The notes under the pieces: model-generated | What the model saw: the letters and a program-made list of their open reading frames with translations, nothing else | What the model was told of the DNA's origin: nothing | Databases searched by the model: none | Assembly: GCF_000518785.1 (NCBI RefSeq) | Contig: NZ_JAEG01000010.1 | Coordinates: 1 to 64,000, forward strand | From: Paenirhizobium selenitireducens ATCC BAA-1503 | GTDB lineage: Bacteria; Pseudomonadota; Alphaproteobacteria; Rhizobiales; Rhizobiaceae | DNA: 64,000 nucleotides | Reading direction: 5' to 3' | Program-made: the position numbers and the translations under genes | Shown here: positions 18,405 through 26,629 of the stretch, one piece after another | How the letters are laid out: every line of letters begins with the position of its first letter | Numbering within the stretch: the first letter of the stretch is position 1

Positions 18405-18904
18405 TGATCCTCCAGACAGCGATTCGCAGCGCAACGATATCGCACCGGGCATGTTGGGCAAGCGGCGAGCCATGAGCCGGAAGGCACTGTCCCCGGCCGA
18501 TCTACGTGCAGACGAGGGTCTTGTCGGCATGGCGGCGCCAGATGCCGTTCGTGCCCAGGCGAGAGTGTCTGAACCGCCCTTGCCTTATTCCTTCCCGTCC
18601 AAGTCTCCGGCACCCCATCTGCGGGCTCGATGAGGCATGTCTGACCGGAGACCGGCTTTGCCTCGATCGTCCTCCCGCAACGGCAGTCTTTTAGATTTCT
18701 TACCCCGGAGCCCTGCGGTCTCCTCCTCTCCCACTAACAAATCTGCGACTTGCCGTCCTCCATTTCATTGCGGCCCAATCGTCACCCCAATGCGCGAGCG
18801 CGATGGGGACTCCGGCTGGGTGCGGTCCGATCGTCCCCGGTCTTTGCGACAGCCATCGAGGCCGCGATGGGCGCGGCCCGATATACCAGAAAAGGAATAG
18901 GACA
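18405..18904 (+). other. 500-base leader upstream of the DUF736 gene
   Basis: No gene with a good ribosome site is seen on the plus strand. The stretch contains the two-part motif shared with the ardC leader (18750-18775), a palindrome half resembling the TraR boxes (18733-18750) and GC-rich repeats such as CATCGAGGCCGCGATG near 18853. Confidence 0.5.
18750..18775 (+). repeat. Two-part leader motif, copy 2 (DUF736)
   Basis: TTGCCGTCCTCCA, five variable bases, then TTGCGGCC, identical in both blocks and spacing to the ardC-leader copy at 17178-17203. It lies about 130 bases before the DUF736 start. Confidence 0.6.
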
Positions 18905-19213
18905 ATGGCAACCATCGGCACCTTCACCTCCACCGAAAACGGCTTCAACGGCTCGATCCGCACCCTCGCCCTCAACGTCAAGGCCCGCATCGCCCGCGTC
19001 GAGAGCGCCTCCGACAAGGGCCCGCACTTCCGCATCTATGCCGGCAATGTCGAACTCGGCGCCGCCTGGCAGAAGACATCCGAGCAGGGCCGCGACTATC
19101 TCTCGGTCAAGCTCGACGACCCGAGCTTCCCGGCTCCGATCTACGCAACGCTTGCCGAGGTGGAAGGCGAAGACGGCTACCAGCTGATCTGGTCCCGCCC
19201 CAACCGGGACTAA
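18905..19213 (+). CDS. DUF736 family protein
   Basis: A 102-residue member of DUF736, small single-domain proteins common on alphaproteobacterial plasmids. The hallmark opening [20 protein letters not shown] is present, followed by [39 protein letters not shown] and a C-terminal YQLIWSR. The function is unknown. AAGGAA precedes ATG 18905; an in-frame upstream start at 18803 falls in the leader. Two hairpins follow the stop. Confidence 0.93.
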   Translation: MATIGTFTSTENGFNGSIRTLALNVKARIARVESASDKGPHFRIYAGNVELGAAWQKTSEQGRDYLSVKLDDPSFPAPIYATLAEVEGEDGYQLIWSRPNRD

Positions 19214-19222
19214 AGGTTCCGT

Positions 19223-19251
19223 GAGGCTCCGCCACCGGCGGGGCCTCTTCT
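19223..19251 (+). terminator. GC-rich hairpin after DUF736
   Basis: GAGGCTCCGCC pairs with GGCGGGGCCTC (one mismatch) around ACC and is followed by TTCTCC. It lies ten bases after the stop; the T run is weak. Confidence 0.55.
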
Positions 19252-19266
19252 CCGCCCGAGAAAGCC

Positions 19267-19302
19267 AAGCCAGTCCCGGCGTCGAGCCAGGACTGGCTTT
19301 TC
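19267..19302 (+). terminator. Rho-independent terminator
   Basis: AAGCCAGTCC and GGACTGGCTT form a perfect 10-bp stem with a 15-base loop, followed by TTCT. It backs up the hairpin at 19223 as the end of the DUF736 transcript. Confidence 0.7.
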
Positions 19303-19530
19303 TGGTGCCATGCGGAGAGCGGGGAAGCTGCTCAGAATGAGCGATAGTACCAAGCGGAATGCCGTCCTCAAGGATGGGCGGTTCCCCCAATTTCCTCCCG
19401 CAGCCTTTGGCTGCCCCGGAAATCGGCTCCCCCACTCCCCGGCTATGCCGGTCGCTATGGCGATCCCTGACCCCGCCATCCCCCAGCTCGGAACCGCGGG
19501 TCATCTTTCACAAACGTCAAGGAGACGAAG

Positions 19531-19701
19531 ATGATCTATGCAATCGAAATCCAGATCGAGGAACTGCGGGCCGAACTGCGCAATGCCATTGATGGCGCCG
19601 AGTGCCGCCAGATCGAAAGTGAGCTCGAACTGGCGGAGGCGGAGCGGGCCGTGGCAATGGCGGAACAGGAGGGTCGCATTGACGCCGAGTCACCCTTCTA
19701 A
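19531..19701 (+). CDS. Small helical protein of 56 residues
   Basis: ATG 19531 follows AAGGAGACGAAG, an excellent ribosome site. The product (MIYAIEIQIEELRAELRNAI.., ending AEAERAVAMAEQEGRIDAESPF) is acidic and would form one long amphipathic helix or coiled coil. Such small proteins travel with DUF736 on rhizobial plasmids, but no function can be assigned. The preceding 230 bases (19303-19530) hold no other clear gene. Confidence 0.65.
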   Translation: MIYAIEIQIEELRAELRNAIDGAECRQIESELELAEAERAVAMAEQEGRIDAESPF

Positions 19702-19876
19702 GGGCGGTAGATCATTCGCGGCGGAGAGGCCGCCAACGAGCAGTGGCGTCAGGCCGCGATGCGATGCACCGGCTTCTTATCTATAGTGGTTATCGCCAAC
19801 GGGATTGTGCAGCACGGTCTCTTGGCCGCAGGATTCCACGCATCCTGTCCGTACATAGGGTACGTCATATTCAGCG

Positions 19877-19904
19877 TTTACAGCAATGCTGTATTTGCTG
19901 TAAA
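19877..19904. promoter_or_regulatory. Operator-like inverted repeat of the Phd/PemK-type module
   Basis: TTTACAGCA and TGCTGTAAA are perfect 9-bp arms around a 10-base centre that itself contains another TGCTGTA. It lies 59 bases before the antitoxin start, the usual place for autoregulation by an antitoxin or toxin-antitoxin complex. Confidence 0.65.
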
Positions 19905-19962
19905 TTGTTGGCGGTGATGCTATATGTCAGGTCCACTATGGTTTTAGCAAGGACAAAAGCAA

Positions 19963-20229
19963 ATGACGAACAGCACGGGTTCCTACACGACAAGTGACCT
20001 CTCCCGGAAGTCCGGCGACATCATCGCCGAGGCCTTGCGCCATCCGGTTACCATTACTCAACGCAATAAGCCGCGGCTGGTTCTGCTGAATATCGAGGAC
20101 TACGAGCGCCTGATGCGCCAGTCCGATATGCGCGCTGTCGGCACGCTTGAGACCATGTCCGACGCACTGCTTGCCGATTTTGAAGGCGCTGTAGACGCTT
20201 ATGCCGACAGTGATGAGACGAGCCGATGA
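19963..20229 (+). CDS. Phd/YefM-type antitoxin
   Basis: An 88-residue antitoxin. The N-terminal DNA-binding part (SDLSRKSGDIIAEALRHPVTITQRNKPRLVLLNIEDYERL) has the Phd/YefM pattern, and the C-terminal acidic helix would bind the toxin. AAGGA lies before ATG 19963. The stop overlaps the toxin start by four bases (ATGA), typical of these pairs. The upstream inverted repeat suggests autoregulation. Confidence 0.88.
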   Translation: MTNSTGSYTTSDLSRKSGDIIAEALRHPVTITQRNKPRLVLLNIEDYERLMRQSDMRAVGTLETMSDALLADFEGAVDAYADSDETSR

Positions 20230-20639
20230 GCGGATATGATGAAATCCAGACAGCAGCGGTCATCCGTTATCCCTATCTATGGAGTCGCGAAGCGGACAAG
20301 GGGGAAACGGAGGGGCGCAAGAACCGACCGGTGGCAGTCGGCGTCCGGATCGCGCGAGCGGACGGGGATCTCGTATTGTTCTTTCCCATCACGACGAAGC
20401 AGCCGGAGCCAAACCGGTTCGCGGTGGAAATACCAGCTATTGAAAAACGCCGCGCCGGCCTCGATGTCGACTTGCGTCTCTGGGTCATCCTCGACGAGTT
20501 CAATAGCGACATTATCGGCCGGTCATTCTACCTTGAACCTGAACCGCCGATCGGCCGCTTCAGCAAGGCGTTCTTCCTGCCGCTCCTGAAGGAGTTCATC
20601 GCCCGCCGGAGGTCTTCCGCCGAGGTCAGCCGTTCCTGA
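20226..20639 (+). CDS. PemK-like toxin of the type II pair
   Basis: A 137-residue protein with a PemK/MazF-like arrangement: VIRYPYLWSREADKGETEGRKNRPVAVG near the start, then LVLFFPITTKQP and a DLRLWVILDEFNSD segment. Family members are mRNA interferases. The assignment rests on context and the RKNRPV strand; the catalytic residues cannot be confirmed by eye. It is directly coupled to the Phd-type antitoxin. Bases 20640-20888 after it hold no gene. Confidence 0.75.
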   Translation: MSGYDEIQTAAVIRYPYLWSREADKGETEGRKNRPVAVGVRIARADGDLVLFFPITTKQPEPNRFAVEIPAIEKRRAGLDVDLRLWVILDEFNSDIIGRSFYLEPEPPIGRFSKAFFLPLLKEFIARRRSSAEVSRS

Positions 20640-20888
20640 TAGCGCCGTCTCGCAACGCGGCCACCAGCATCGACCCGGGCCGGCTTGGGGTATTACGGCG
20701 TTTCAGACTATGTCGGACCTGGGGGAGCGGCTTTCAGGACGGGTGAATCCAGTGCCAAGCGGCTCGGAGAGCTCGCGCAGGCAGAAAATCGAAATTCGCA
20801 GATATCCATCACAGGAACTATTTTTCACTGAAAGTGATCGTTTTTCATGAGATGGCGGTTTGTTGTTGGTTCTCAGGACCCGCGCCGA

Positions 20889-21215
20889 TTATACAGCACT
20901 ATGGCTCGGCCGACCTTCTTCAGGCTTTATAGATTGGGCGGTTCGCCTTGAACGCTCACCTGTCGCGCGCGAGGGATTGGGGCGGTAGCCGCGGGCTTTC
21001 TTCTGTCGCGTAAGATCCAGAAAGAGCTTTACCGCGTCACCTTCGGTCTCGAAGTGATGTTCCATGCGCTGCCCGGATGTTCCGATCCTTCCCCAGCGTC
21101 GGGTCAGGCACGCCTCCCCGAACAGGGTTTCCGAAATCTCCATGGCGTAGAAGCGGGCCATGTTCTTCGTCGGATCCTTGCGCTCAGTGTAGAGATGATA
21201 GGTCTGGCAGATCAT
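20889..21215 (-). CDS. WGR domain protein
   Basis: A 108-residue protein with a single WGR domain: YHLYTERKDPTKNMARFYAM, then LTRRWGRIGTSGQ, and a helix DAVKLFLDLTRQKKARGYRP. WGR domains bind nucleic acid ends in PARPs and occur as stand-alone proteins on rhizobial plasmids; the role here is unknown. The C-terminal 25 residues are basic and disordered. It lies on the strand opposite the toxin-antitoxin genes, downstream of the broken thermonuclease gene. Confidence 0.85.
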   Translation of the reverse strand: MICQTYHLYTERKDPTKNMARFYAMEISETLFGEACLTRRWGRIGTSGQRMEHHFETEGDAVKLFLDLTRQKKARGYRPNPSRATGERSRRTAQSIKPEEGRPSHSAV

Positions 21216-21431
21216 GCGGACAAGAATCGTTCATCGCGCCCATCACGTCCAACGACACTTATGAATCGGTTGCACGCCGTCGATTCATGTTCGTGATGGA
21301 ATGGGCCGGACGCAATGCGGAGTACGGCATGACGAGGGCATTGCCGGCGCTCGGTCGCGTTCCAGCCGGGCCTTGTCTGCGGACGTCTCCGGGCCAGGCG
21401 GAGTGGTATAATGGCTTGAGGAAGATCGCCA

Positions 21432-21780
21432 GCACCAGCCGCGCCGTGCGCCGTCCCATCGCCTCGCCAGCCCTTCCCGCAATCAGCACCTCGCCGAGCG
21501 AGTGTCCTTCTCGCAAGACGGTTCGAAGCTTTCGTCCATATCCGTCTTCATCGCGCAGGCCCGTCGAAAGCGAGAAGCTCCCGGCGTTCGGAAGGGCCAG
21601 AAGCCGGGCATTCGCCGCCTCCCCCTTGACCCGTTCCGCCTCGCACCGGAGCGGGCTCAGCTCCGGCGTGTCAGTGCCGGCAATCCGGATCTTCTGCCCC
21701 CGGGACCAGAAGGTATCACCGTCCACCACACAATCGCTATCATTCGACCCATTATGATGGGTTGAATAATTTGAGAACAT
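21432..21780 (-). pseudogene. Frameshifted thermonuclease (SNase) homologue
   Basis: The front matches secreted or plasmid SNase proteins: VVDGDTFWSRGQKIRIAGTD, then RDEDGYGRKLRTVLREGHSLGEVLI. At about 21480 the expected tail REGLARRWDGARRGWC continues in a neighbouring frame, so one base has been gained or lost. The usual stop after GWC is also missing. The in-frame product runs on to 21259 with unrelated sequence. Probably inactive. The start codon overlaps the hipA control region. Confidence 0.72.
21747..21762. promoter_or_regulatory. Palindrome in the hipA upstream region
   Basis: ACCCAT-TATG-ATGGGT is a perfect 6-bp palindrome 50 bases before the hipA start. It is a candidate HipB operator. 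Confidence 0.45.
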
Positions 21781-21815
21781 GCATTAAATGATCCATCAAA
21801 GGGGTCCATTAATGC
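21781..21815. promoter_or_regulatory. Inverted repeat spanning the hipA ribosome site and start
   Basis: GCATTAA and TTAATGC flank inner half-sites ATGATCC and GGGTCCA. The repeat covers the ribosome site and the ATG at 21812, so it could act as an operator or as an mRNA hairpin limiting HipA synthesis. Confidence 0.45.
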
Positions 21816-23134
21816 ACCTGACACTCCAAACCCATTTTGACGGTGAGTGGCATCACGCCGCGACACTGGAAATCAAGGACGACGCGGCCGGATTCCAGGG
21901 CGCGTCGATCGTCGACTACGATCTCGACTATTTCGTCACTGTGGCATCAGCGGAGTTTGCGGCCCGAAAGACGGTCCGCGACCATCGCGCCTTGTCGGTC
22001 CGATATCCCGTTGATCTCGAAAATCGATATAGCCGCAGCTGGCCGCCGTTCCTCCTGGATCTCATGCCCCAGGGACATGCAAGACGAAAGCTTGCCGATC
22101 ACCTCGGCCTTGTTGAAGGCTCGCGCGCTTCCGATCTCCCGTTGCTTCTGCGATCGGCGACGGGCGGCATTGGCAATATCCGCATCAAGGAAGCAGCAGA
22201 GGCCGAAACGGAACGGCTGCGGGGTCTTGAGCGCCAAGGGGTGACGGAAGCGGAAATCCTCGAGCGGTCGGATCGCTTCATGGAAGTCGCCGACCGCTTT
22301 GGAATGCTTGCCTCCGGCTCCAGCGGTCTGCAAGGCGAATGGCCGAAGGTCTCCATGACGCAGGCGAATGACGGGCTCTATTACCCCGACAGCTTCGTCA
22401 CCGATGATGAGGCTGTGCGCCACGTCATCGTCAAGCTGGTACGCAGCAACGAGCCTGTGGACCGCCTGATCCTCGAAGGCGAAGCCCTCTATTCGCGGAT
22501 CGCTCAAGAGATCGGTCTGAATGTCAGCGAACCGTCGACCTATGCCGAAGGCATCCTGATCATTCCCCGTTTCGACCGGAAGAAGAGAGATGGCGGCGCA
22601 ACCGTCCGACTGGGCCAGGAAAGCCTCGTGTCCGCAATTGGCGTTGCCGATTTCGGCCATGTCGGCACCCATGAAGCCTATATCGACGTTCTGCGCCAAT
22701 ATTCGGCCGATCCCTTCTCGGACATAGCCGAATACCTGAAGCGCGACATCGCCAATCTGGCACTGGGCAATCCCGACAATCACGGCCGGAATTCGGCTCT
22801 CAGCAAGCACCAGGACGGCACGATCCGTCTATCTCCGCTCTTTGATTTCGCACCCATGCGATTGGCTAAAGAGGGGATCGTCCGCTCCACGCGATGGGCG
22901 ATGATGCGTGACGATGGTCGCGATCATCATCCCGATTGGACGAGCATTTGCGCCGAACTGATGCCTGGTCCTGTTGAGCGGAAGGCTCTTGCGGCCGCAC
23001 TTTGTGAGTTCGCCGAACGCCTGCAGCAGGTGCCGGACAAAGCGAAAGACATGGGCGCGCCTCGCGAAATTCTGGAGCGTGCAATGGGACGCTGCACCGA
23101 AATCGCGGATAGCGTTCTGGCGGCGCGCTCGTGA
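21812..23134 (+). CDS. hipA: HipA-like serine/threonine kinase toxin
   Basis: A 440-residue HipA-family kinase; relatives phosphorylate tRNA synthetases or other targets and cause growth arrest. Seen here are FLLDLMPQGHARRKLADHLGL in the N-lobe, VIVKLVRS with the ATP-lysine strand, the catalytic loop LALGNPDNHGRNSAL and the metal-binding LFDFAPM. ATG 21812 has AAAGGGG upstream and is preferred over 21788. Unusually, the toxin precedes its hipB partner (23152), the reverse of the Escherichia coli order. Confidence 0.9.
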   Translation: MHLTLQTHFDGEWHHAATLEIKDDAAGFQGASIVDYDLDYFVTVASAEFAARKTVRDHRALSVRYPVDLENRYSRSWPPFLLDLMPQGHARRKLADHLGLVEGSRASDLPLLLRSATGGIGNIRIKEAAEAETERLRGLERQGVTEAEILERSDRFMEVADRFGMLASGSSGLQGEWPKVSMTQANDGLYYPDSFVTDDEAVRHVIVKLVRSNEPVDRLILEGEALYSRIAQEIGLNVSEPSTYAEGILIIPRFDRKKRDGGATVRLGQESLVSAIGVADFGHVGTHEAYIDVLRQYSADPFSDIAEYLKRDIANLALGNPDNHGRNSALSKHQDGTIRLSPLFDFAPMRLAKEGIVRSTRWAMMRDDGRDHHPDWTSICAELMPGPVERKALAAALCEFAERLQQVPDKAKDMGAPREILERAMGRCTEIADSVLAARS

Positions 23135-23151
23135 TGCCGGAGGACAGCTGA

Positions 23152-23448
23152 ATGGCTCGCTGGAAGAAACCGACGAAAGACGAGATCCTCGAAAACCGGC
23201 GAACATTGGCGGAGCGTGCTCGAACGGGTGACTTAAGGCTGCCTGGAGCCGTTTCAGATATCAGAAAAGGTTTCGGCATGACCCAGGAGGAGTTCGCCAA
23301 AACGCTTGGGCTCTCCAGGCGCCAAGTTGCGGAACTGGAAGCGGGAACGGCCAATCCCACCCTGGAAACTTTGGAGAAGATTGGTCGGCTATTCGGGTTC
23401 GGGGTTGGTTTTGTCCCCAAGAATGCCCAGGCGGACCGGACAAACTAA
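23152..23448 (+). CDS. hipB: HipB-like XRE antitoxin/repressor
   Basis: A 98-residue protein with a helix-turn-helix of the XRE type: DIRKGFGMTQEEFAKTLGLSRRQVAELEAG, followed by TLETLEKIGRLFG. It starts 17 bases after hipA and would bind both HipA and the palindromes upstream of it. The basic N-terminal arm (MARWKKPTKDEILENRR) resembles antitoxins of higBA/hipBA type. Confidence 0.88.
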   Translation: MARWKKPTKDEILENRRTLAERARTGDLRLPGAVSDIRKGFGMTQEEFAKTLGLSRRQVAELEAGTANPTLETLEKIGRLFGFGVGFVPKNAQADRTN

Positions 23449-23546
23449 TCATTGTTAAAGCTCCGCGAGCCCTTTGGCGAATTGGTTGGTTCCAGCACTA
23501 CCTGTTGATTTTTAGCCTTGTCGCTCGCCGGGAGATGAAATCTCAA

Positions 23547-23873
23547 TCAGGCATCCCTGCGTTCGAAGAACGTGAATTGCTTTTCCGATCTGAGCGGTTG
23601 GCTTTCCGGTCCCCCTTTCACAGCAAGGGATGCCGAAAGCTGATCTGCAGCCTGCGTGGAAACAAACGCAACGTGCCGGTCGACGGGACCGGCTCGACCC
23701 ACCGTCGCGTACCCGGCAAGGGCAATAATCAGCATCAAGACCAACTGCAGCGGGTTGGCCTTGCCGAAGCGCGCAGCACCGGTGCCGCCGGCCCTCGATT
23801 TTGAGAACCGGCGGGTCGCTCGTGGCTGGAAGCGCCCACCACGGCGTGGACGGACACCGTCTTCGCGGTGCAA
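23547..23873 (-). CDS. Possible small membrane protein downstream of traG
   Basis: A 108-codon frame, in the traG direction and 113 bases after its stop, contains one clear membrane segment (LQLVLMLIIALAGYATVG) followed by a soluble tail. The first 45 residues are Arg-rich and unconvincing, so an internal start is possible. No family is recognised, and overlapping frames are also open, so this could be chance. The remainder of 23449-23985 shows nothing else. Confidence 0.27.
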   Translation of the reverse strand: MHREDGVRPRRGGRFQPRATRRFSKSRAGGTGAARFGKANPLQLVLMLIIALAGYATVGRAGPVDRHVAFVSTQAADQLSASLAVKGGPESQPLRSEKQFTFFERRDA

Positions 23874-23985
23874 CCCTGTTCTCCCGCACTGGCGGGCAGC
23901 ATAATTGCCGATCCCTTCGATCCGGATTAATCGGAGCTCCTCGAATTTACCCTATCCAGACGCGAGGCGGGCTTTTGGAACCGGT

Positions 23986-25878
23986 TCAACCGACACAGGC
24001 CTTCATGTCCTCACGTCTGAACCAGATGGCGCGGCCGCAGCGCAGCGGCGGATTGCCGGCGGTAAACACGATCTGTTCGTCGGTACGCATGCGCAAGACC
24101 TCGTAAGGCTGGATCAGAGGCCTCGCTGCAAGCTGCTTCGAGCGTGTTCTGGACGATCCCCTCGGCTGGGAACTGCGGCTGATCTGGTCGATCTCCACCG
24201 TGGTCGTCCCGCAGCGGCGCGAGATGTAATCGGCAGTCTCGGGGTCGTTGATCGCGGCGAACGAGATCCAGCTTGCGCTCTCGAACCATTTGCTTGCGGC
24301 GTCGCGGCCGCCATAGGTTTCGCGCATCTGCCCGATCGACTGATAGATCATGGTGAGCGTGATGCCGTATTTGCGACCGGCGTCGCGGGCGGTCTCCAGG
24401 ACCCGCATATAGCCGAGGCGCGCGACCTCATCGAGGAGAAACAGCGCGCGGGCTTCGACTGCACCGTCGCGATTGTAGATCGCATTGAGTAGCGAACCGA
24501 TGATGACCCGCGCGAGGCCCGAATGGGTTTCGAGGGTCTTGAGATCAATGTTTATGAACACGTCGGTATTGCCGCTCGCCAGCGCTTGCGTCCTGAAGCT
24601 CGAGCCGGAAACCAGCGCCGCATAGTTCGGATAGGATAGCCAGTGCGTTTCCTTGATCGCATTGGCATAGACGCCGCTGAAGGTCTCGGGTGTCATGTTG
24701 ACGAAAGTGGCAACATTCTGCTGGACGAACTCGGAGCCCGAACTCGTGTAGATGTCCTGAAGCCGCTGGCGCAACTGCTTCTCTGGCTCGGAGAGATTGG
24801 TGCGGACCTGCCGCAATGTCTGGTTTTCCTCTGTCGTTTGGCCCGACAGGCAGACATCGGCGATCATCGCCGTGAGCAGTTGCAAAGCAGATGCTCGAAA
24901 GAAGTCGTCGCGCACGCCGGTCGCGCGTCCGCTATCACTCATGATCCATGAGGCAACGGCGGCAATGTCTTCTTCCTTCGTTCCGCCGCAACTGCCGATC
25001 CAGTCGAGGACATTGAAGCCGGACTGCGGCTGCTTCGGATCGAGGATATGGATCGCCCTGTCGGCTTGTCCGCGATGGCCGGAAACCATCGGGGCGACTT
25101 CATTCGATGGATCGAGCACGACGAGCGTCCCGCCCCATTTGAGCGCGGTGGGGATCGTCACCGAGGTCGTCTTGAACCCGCCGGAGCCGGCAAAGACGAT
25201 CCCGTGGGAGGAACCGAACGACCCGTCAAAGCAGAGAAGCGGCGAGCGGCCGCCAAGCCCCCACGTCTGCGCGCAATCGCTACGATAAGATTGCGCCGCG
25301 ACGTCATCCCTGTCGACGCGATAGCGCTCGCCGACGACGATCCCGCCGGTATCGGGAAAGAGCCTCGCAGCCTGCGCCATCGACATCCATTCGGCCTCTC
25401 CGTGCAAGGCCCGCCGGCCGCGGATGCGCTTCGGCTCCGCCTTAACGAATGCCGCATTGCCGATGATGGCGACACGCAGGGCAAAGCACCCCGCCATCAG
25501 GACCGCTGCTGCGCCGATCAGGGTTGCCCAATCGATTTGGGTAGAAACGGCGCTTGCCGTCGGCGCCAATGCCGAAGAGCCGATGAGATGCAATGTGGCG
25601 CGCATGGCTGCGATCGACATGACGGCGACCGCCCCTGTGACGACACCCCAGCCAACCCACCTGATTTGGCCCGACCCGGCGCCGGCAAACAGGAAGGCGG
25701 TGCCGCTGCCGGCGGCAAGGATGTAAGGCAAGGCGACCCCTGCGCGACCGAGCAGGCGACGTGCAGCCTCCGTCTTGCCGAAGCTGACAAGCCATTGTTC
25801 GATCCCGTCCAGGCCCATGGTGATGAGCACCATCAGCACAAACGGTGCGATGACGAGTGCGATCCTACTCGCCTTCAT
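23986..25878 (-). CDS. traG: Conjugative coupling protein TraG (VirD4-like)
   Basis: A hexameric inner-membrane ATPase that hands the relaxase-DNA complex to the secretion channel. The 630-residue protein has several N-terminal membrane segments (about 5-140), Walker A GSGGFKTT at about 231-238, Walker [12 protein letters not shown] near 475, and the Ti-type ending. ATG 25878 is chosen; the codon before it is GTG. It overlaps traD by 14 bases and ends the traC-traD-traG operon, which is probably activated from the TraR box at 26451. Confidence 0.95.
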   Translation of the reverse strand: MKASRIALVIAPFVLMVLITMGLDGIEQWLVSFGKTEAARRLLGRAGVALPYILAAGSGTAFLFAGAGSGQIRWVGWGVVTGAVAVMSIAAMRATLHLIGSSALAPTASAVSTQIDWATLIGAAAVLMAGCFALRVAIIGNAAFVKAEPKRIRGRRALHGEAEWMSMAQAARLFPDTGGIVVGERYRVDRDDVAAQSYRSDCAQTWGLGGRSPLLCFDGSFGSSHGIVFAGSGGFKTTSVTIPTALKWGGTLVVLDPSNEVAPMVSGHRGQADRAIHILDPKQPQSGFNVLDWIGSCGGTKEEDIAAVASWIMSDSGRATGVRDDFFRASALQLLTAMIADVCLSGQTTEENQTLRQVRTNLSEPEKQLRQRLQDIYTSSGSEFVQQNVATFVNMTPETFSGVYANAIKETHWLSYPNYAALVSGSSFRTQALASGNTDVFINIDLKTLETHSGLARVIIGSLLNAIYNRDGAVEARALFLLDEVARLGYMRVLETARDAGRKYGITLTMIYQSIGQMRETYGGRDAASKWFESASWISFAAINDPETADYISRRCGTTTVEIDQISRSSQPRGSSRTRSKQLAARPLIQPYEVLRMRTDEQIVFTAGNPPLRCGRAIWFRREDMKACVG

Positions 25879-26080
25879 CACCGAACGTCTTCACACCTAT
25901 CATCGTCAGACGGGTCCTTTCGTGCTCGTCGGATTTCAGGCGGTGGCTGAGCTCGACCAGGGCGCCGAGCAGGACCGCGCGTTTTTCAAAGCGCAGGCCG
26001 GCTTTGACGATCAGTCCGCCGAGCGCAATCTTCTCGCGGGTATCTTGTCTGCGGGCGTCGGATGAAATGGTTCGGGCCAT
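25865..26080 (-). CDS. traD: Conjugal transfer protein TraD (Ti type)
   Basis: A 71-residue protein matching Ti-type TraD in length and core ([30 protein letters not shown]). Its function is poorly known; it is needed for or associated with Ti-type DNA processing. ATG 26080 lies five bases after the traC stop with GAGG upstream. A longer in-frame start at 26179 would overlap traC heavily. The 3' end overlaps traG. Confidence 0.85.
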   Translation of the reverse strand: MARTISSDARRQDTREKIALGGLIVKAGLRFEKRAVLLGALVELSHRLKSDEHERTRLTMIGVKTFGDEGE

Positions 26081-26084
26081 GCGT

Positions 26085-26381
26085 TCAAGCCTCGCCAGGG
26101 CCGCTCGCAGGCGCGCCAGTTGCGACCGTCTTGTCTTTGGAGCCGGTGCCGGCGACCTCTCCGCCTCTCTGTTCACCACTCGAGGGTCGTGAGCTTGCCC
26201 GAAACCGCCTGGCTACGTCTTCGAAAGCGGCCTGAAGCTCCGCCTCGTCAAGCGCGATCTCTCCCAGTCCGGATTTCAGGGCGATCCGGCCGATGCGCTC
26301 GGCGTCACGCGTTTCGGCATGTTTCAGCTGTTCCTGGAGTCTCGCGATTTCTTCGCGAAGCTTGAAGGATGGCTTCTTCAT
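26085..26381 (-). CDS. traC: Conjugal transfer protein TraC (Ti type)
   Basis: A 98-residue relaxosome-associated protein. It begins with a charged coiled coil ([21 protein letters not shown]), has a central [30 protein letters not shown] motif typical of TraC, and ends in a disordered Gly/Ser tail. AAGGA lies before ATG 26381. It is the first gene of the leftward tra operon, starting 69 bases from the TraR box. Confidence 0.87.
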   Translation of the reverse strand: MKKPSFKLREEIARLQEQLKHAETRDAERIGRIALKSGLGEIALDEAELQAAFEDVARRFRASSRPSSGEQRGGEVAGTGSKDKTVATGAPASGPGEA

Positions 26382-26450
26382 CTGGTCGGGTCCTTGTCTG
26401 ACGGTTCGCCTTGGATGTCACGACAGTCCCGCAGATCGGCATGCCGATCT

Positions 26451-26468
26451 ACTCGCAAATCTGCGAGT
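26451..26468. promoter_or_regulatory. TraR-box-like palindrome between traC and traA
   Basis: ACTCGCA-AATC-TGCGAGT has perfect 7-bp arms. The position, between the divergent tra operons, matches the tra box of Ti plasmids. The length (18 bp) and the ATCTGC core also match, though the canonical outer bases (ATGTGCAGATCTGCACAT) differ. Two near-copies lie between traI and repA. Confidence 0.8.
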
Positions 26469-26519
26469 TGGCGAAGTGAGCGCCGTTGCGCATGATCCCG
26501 CCGTTCCAAAGGAGCGGAT

Positions 26520-26553
26520 CCAAGGGCGCAATTATACGTCGCTATCGCGACGT
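26520..26553 (-). other. oriT: Origin of transfer (oriT), nic region
   Basis: GGGCGCAATTATACGTCGC, from memory of Ti-plasmid oriT sequences, is the conserved core. Read on the minus strand it gives TATAATTGCGCCCTTG, resembling the RSF1010 nic region (TAAGTGCGCCCT). An adjacent perfect repeat ACGTCGC-TATC-GCGACGT (26536-26553) would be the relaxase-binding hairpin. It lies between traC and traA as in Ti plasmids. Strand and exact nick position are inferred. Confidence 0.85.
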
Positions 26554-26629
26554 GTTGCCGAAGCGTCTGGCGGGGCCGCGGCTCGTCGAACCGACGGGTC
26601 TTGTTTCCAACCGGGGAAGGAGTTCTGTC

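Noticed and set aside
18733..18750. ACTAACAAATCTGCGACT, similar to the TraR boxes.
   Set aside because: Only the right half matches; the arms pair at 4 of 7 positions, so it is noted but not called a site.
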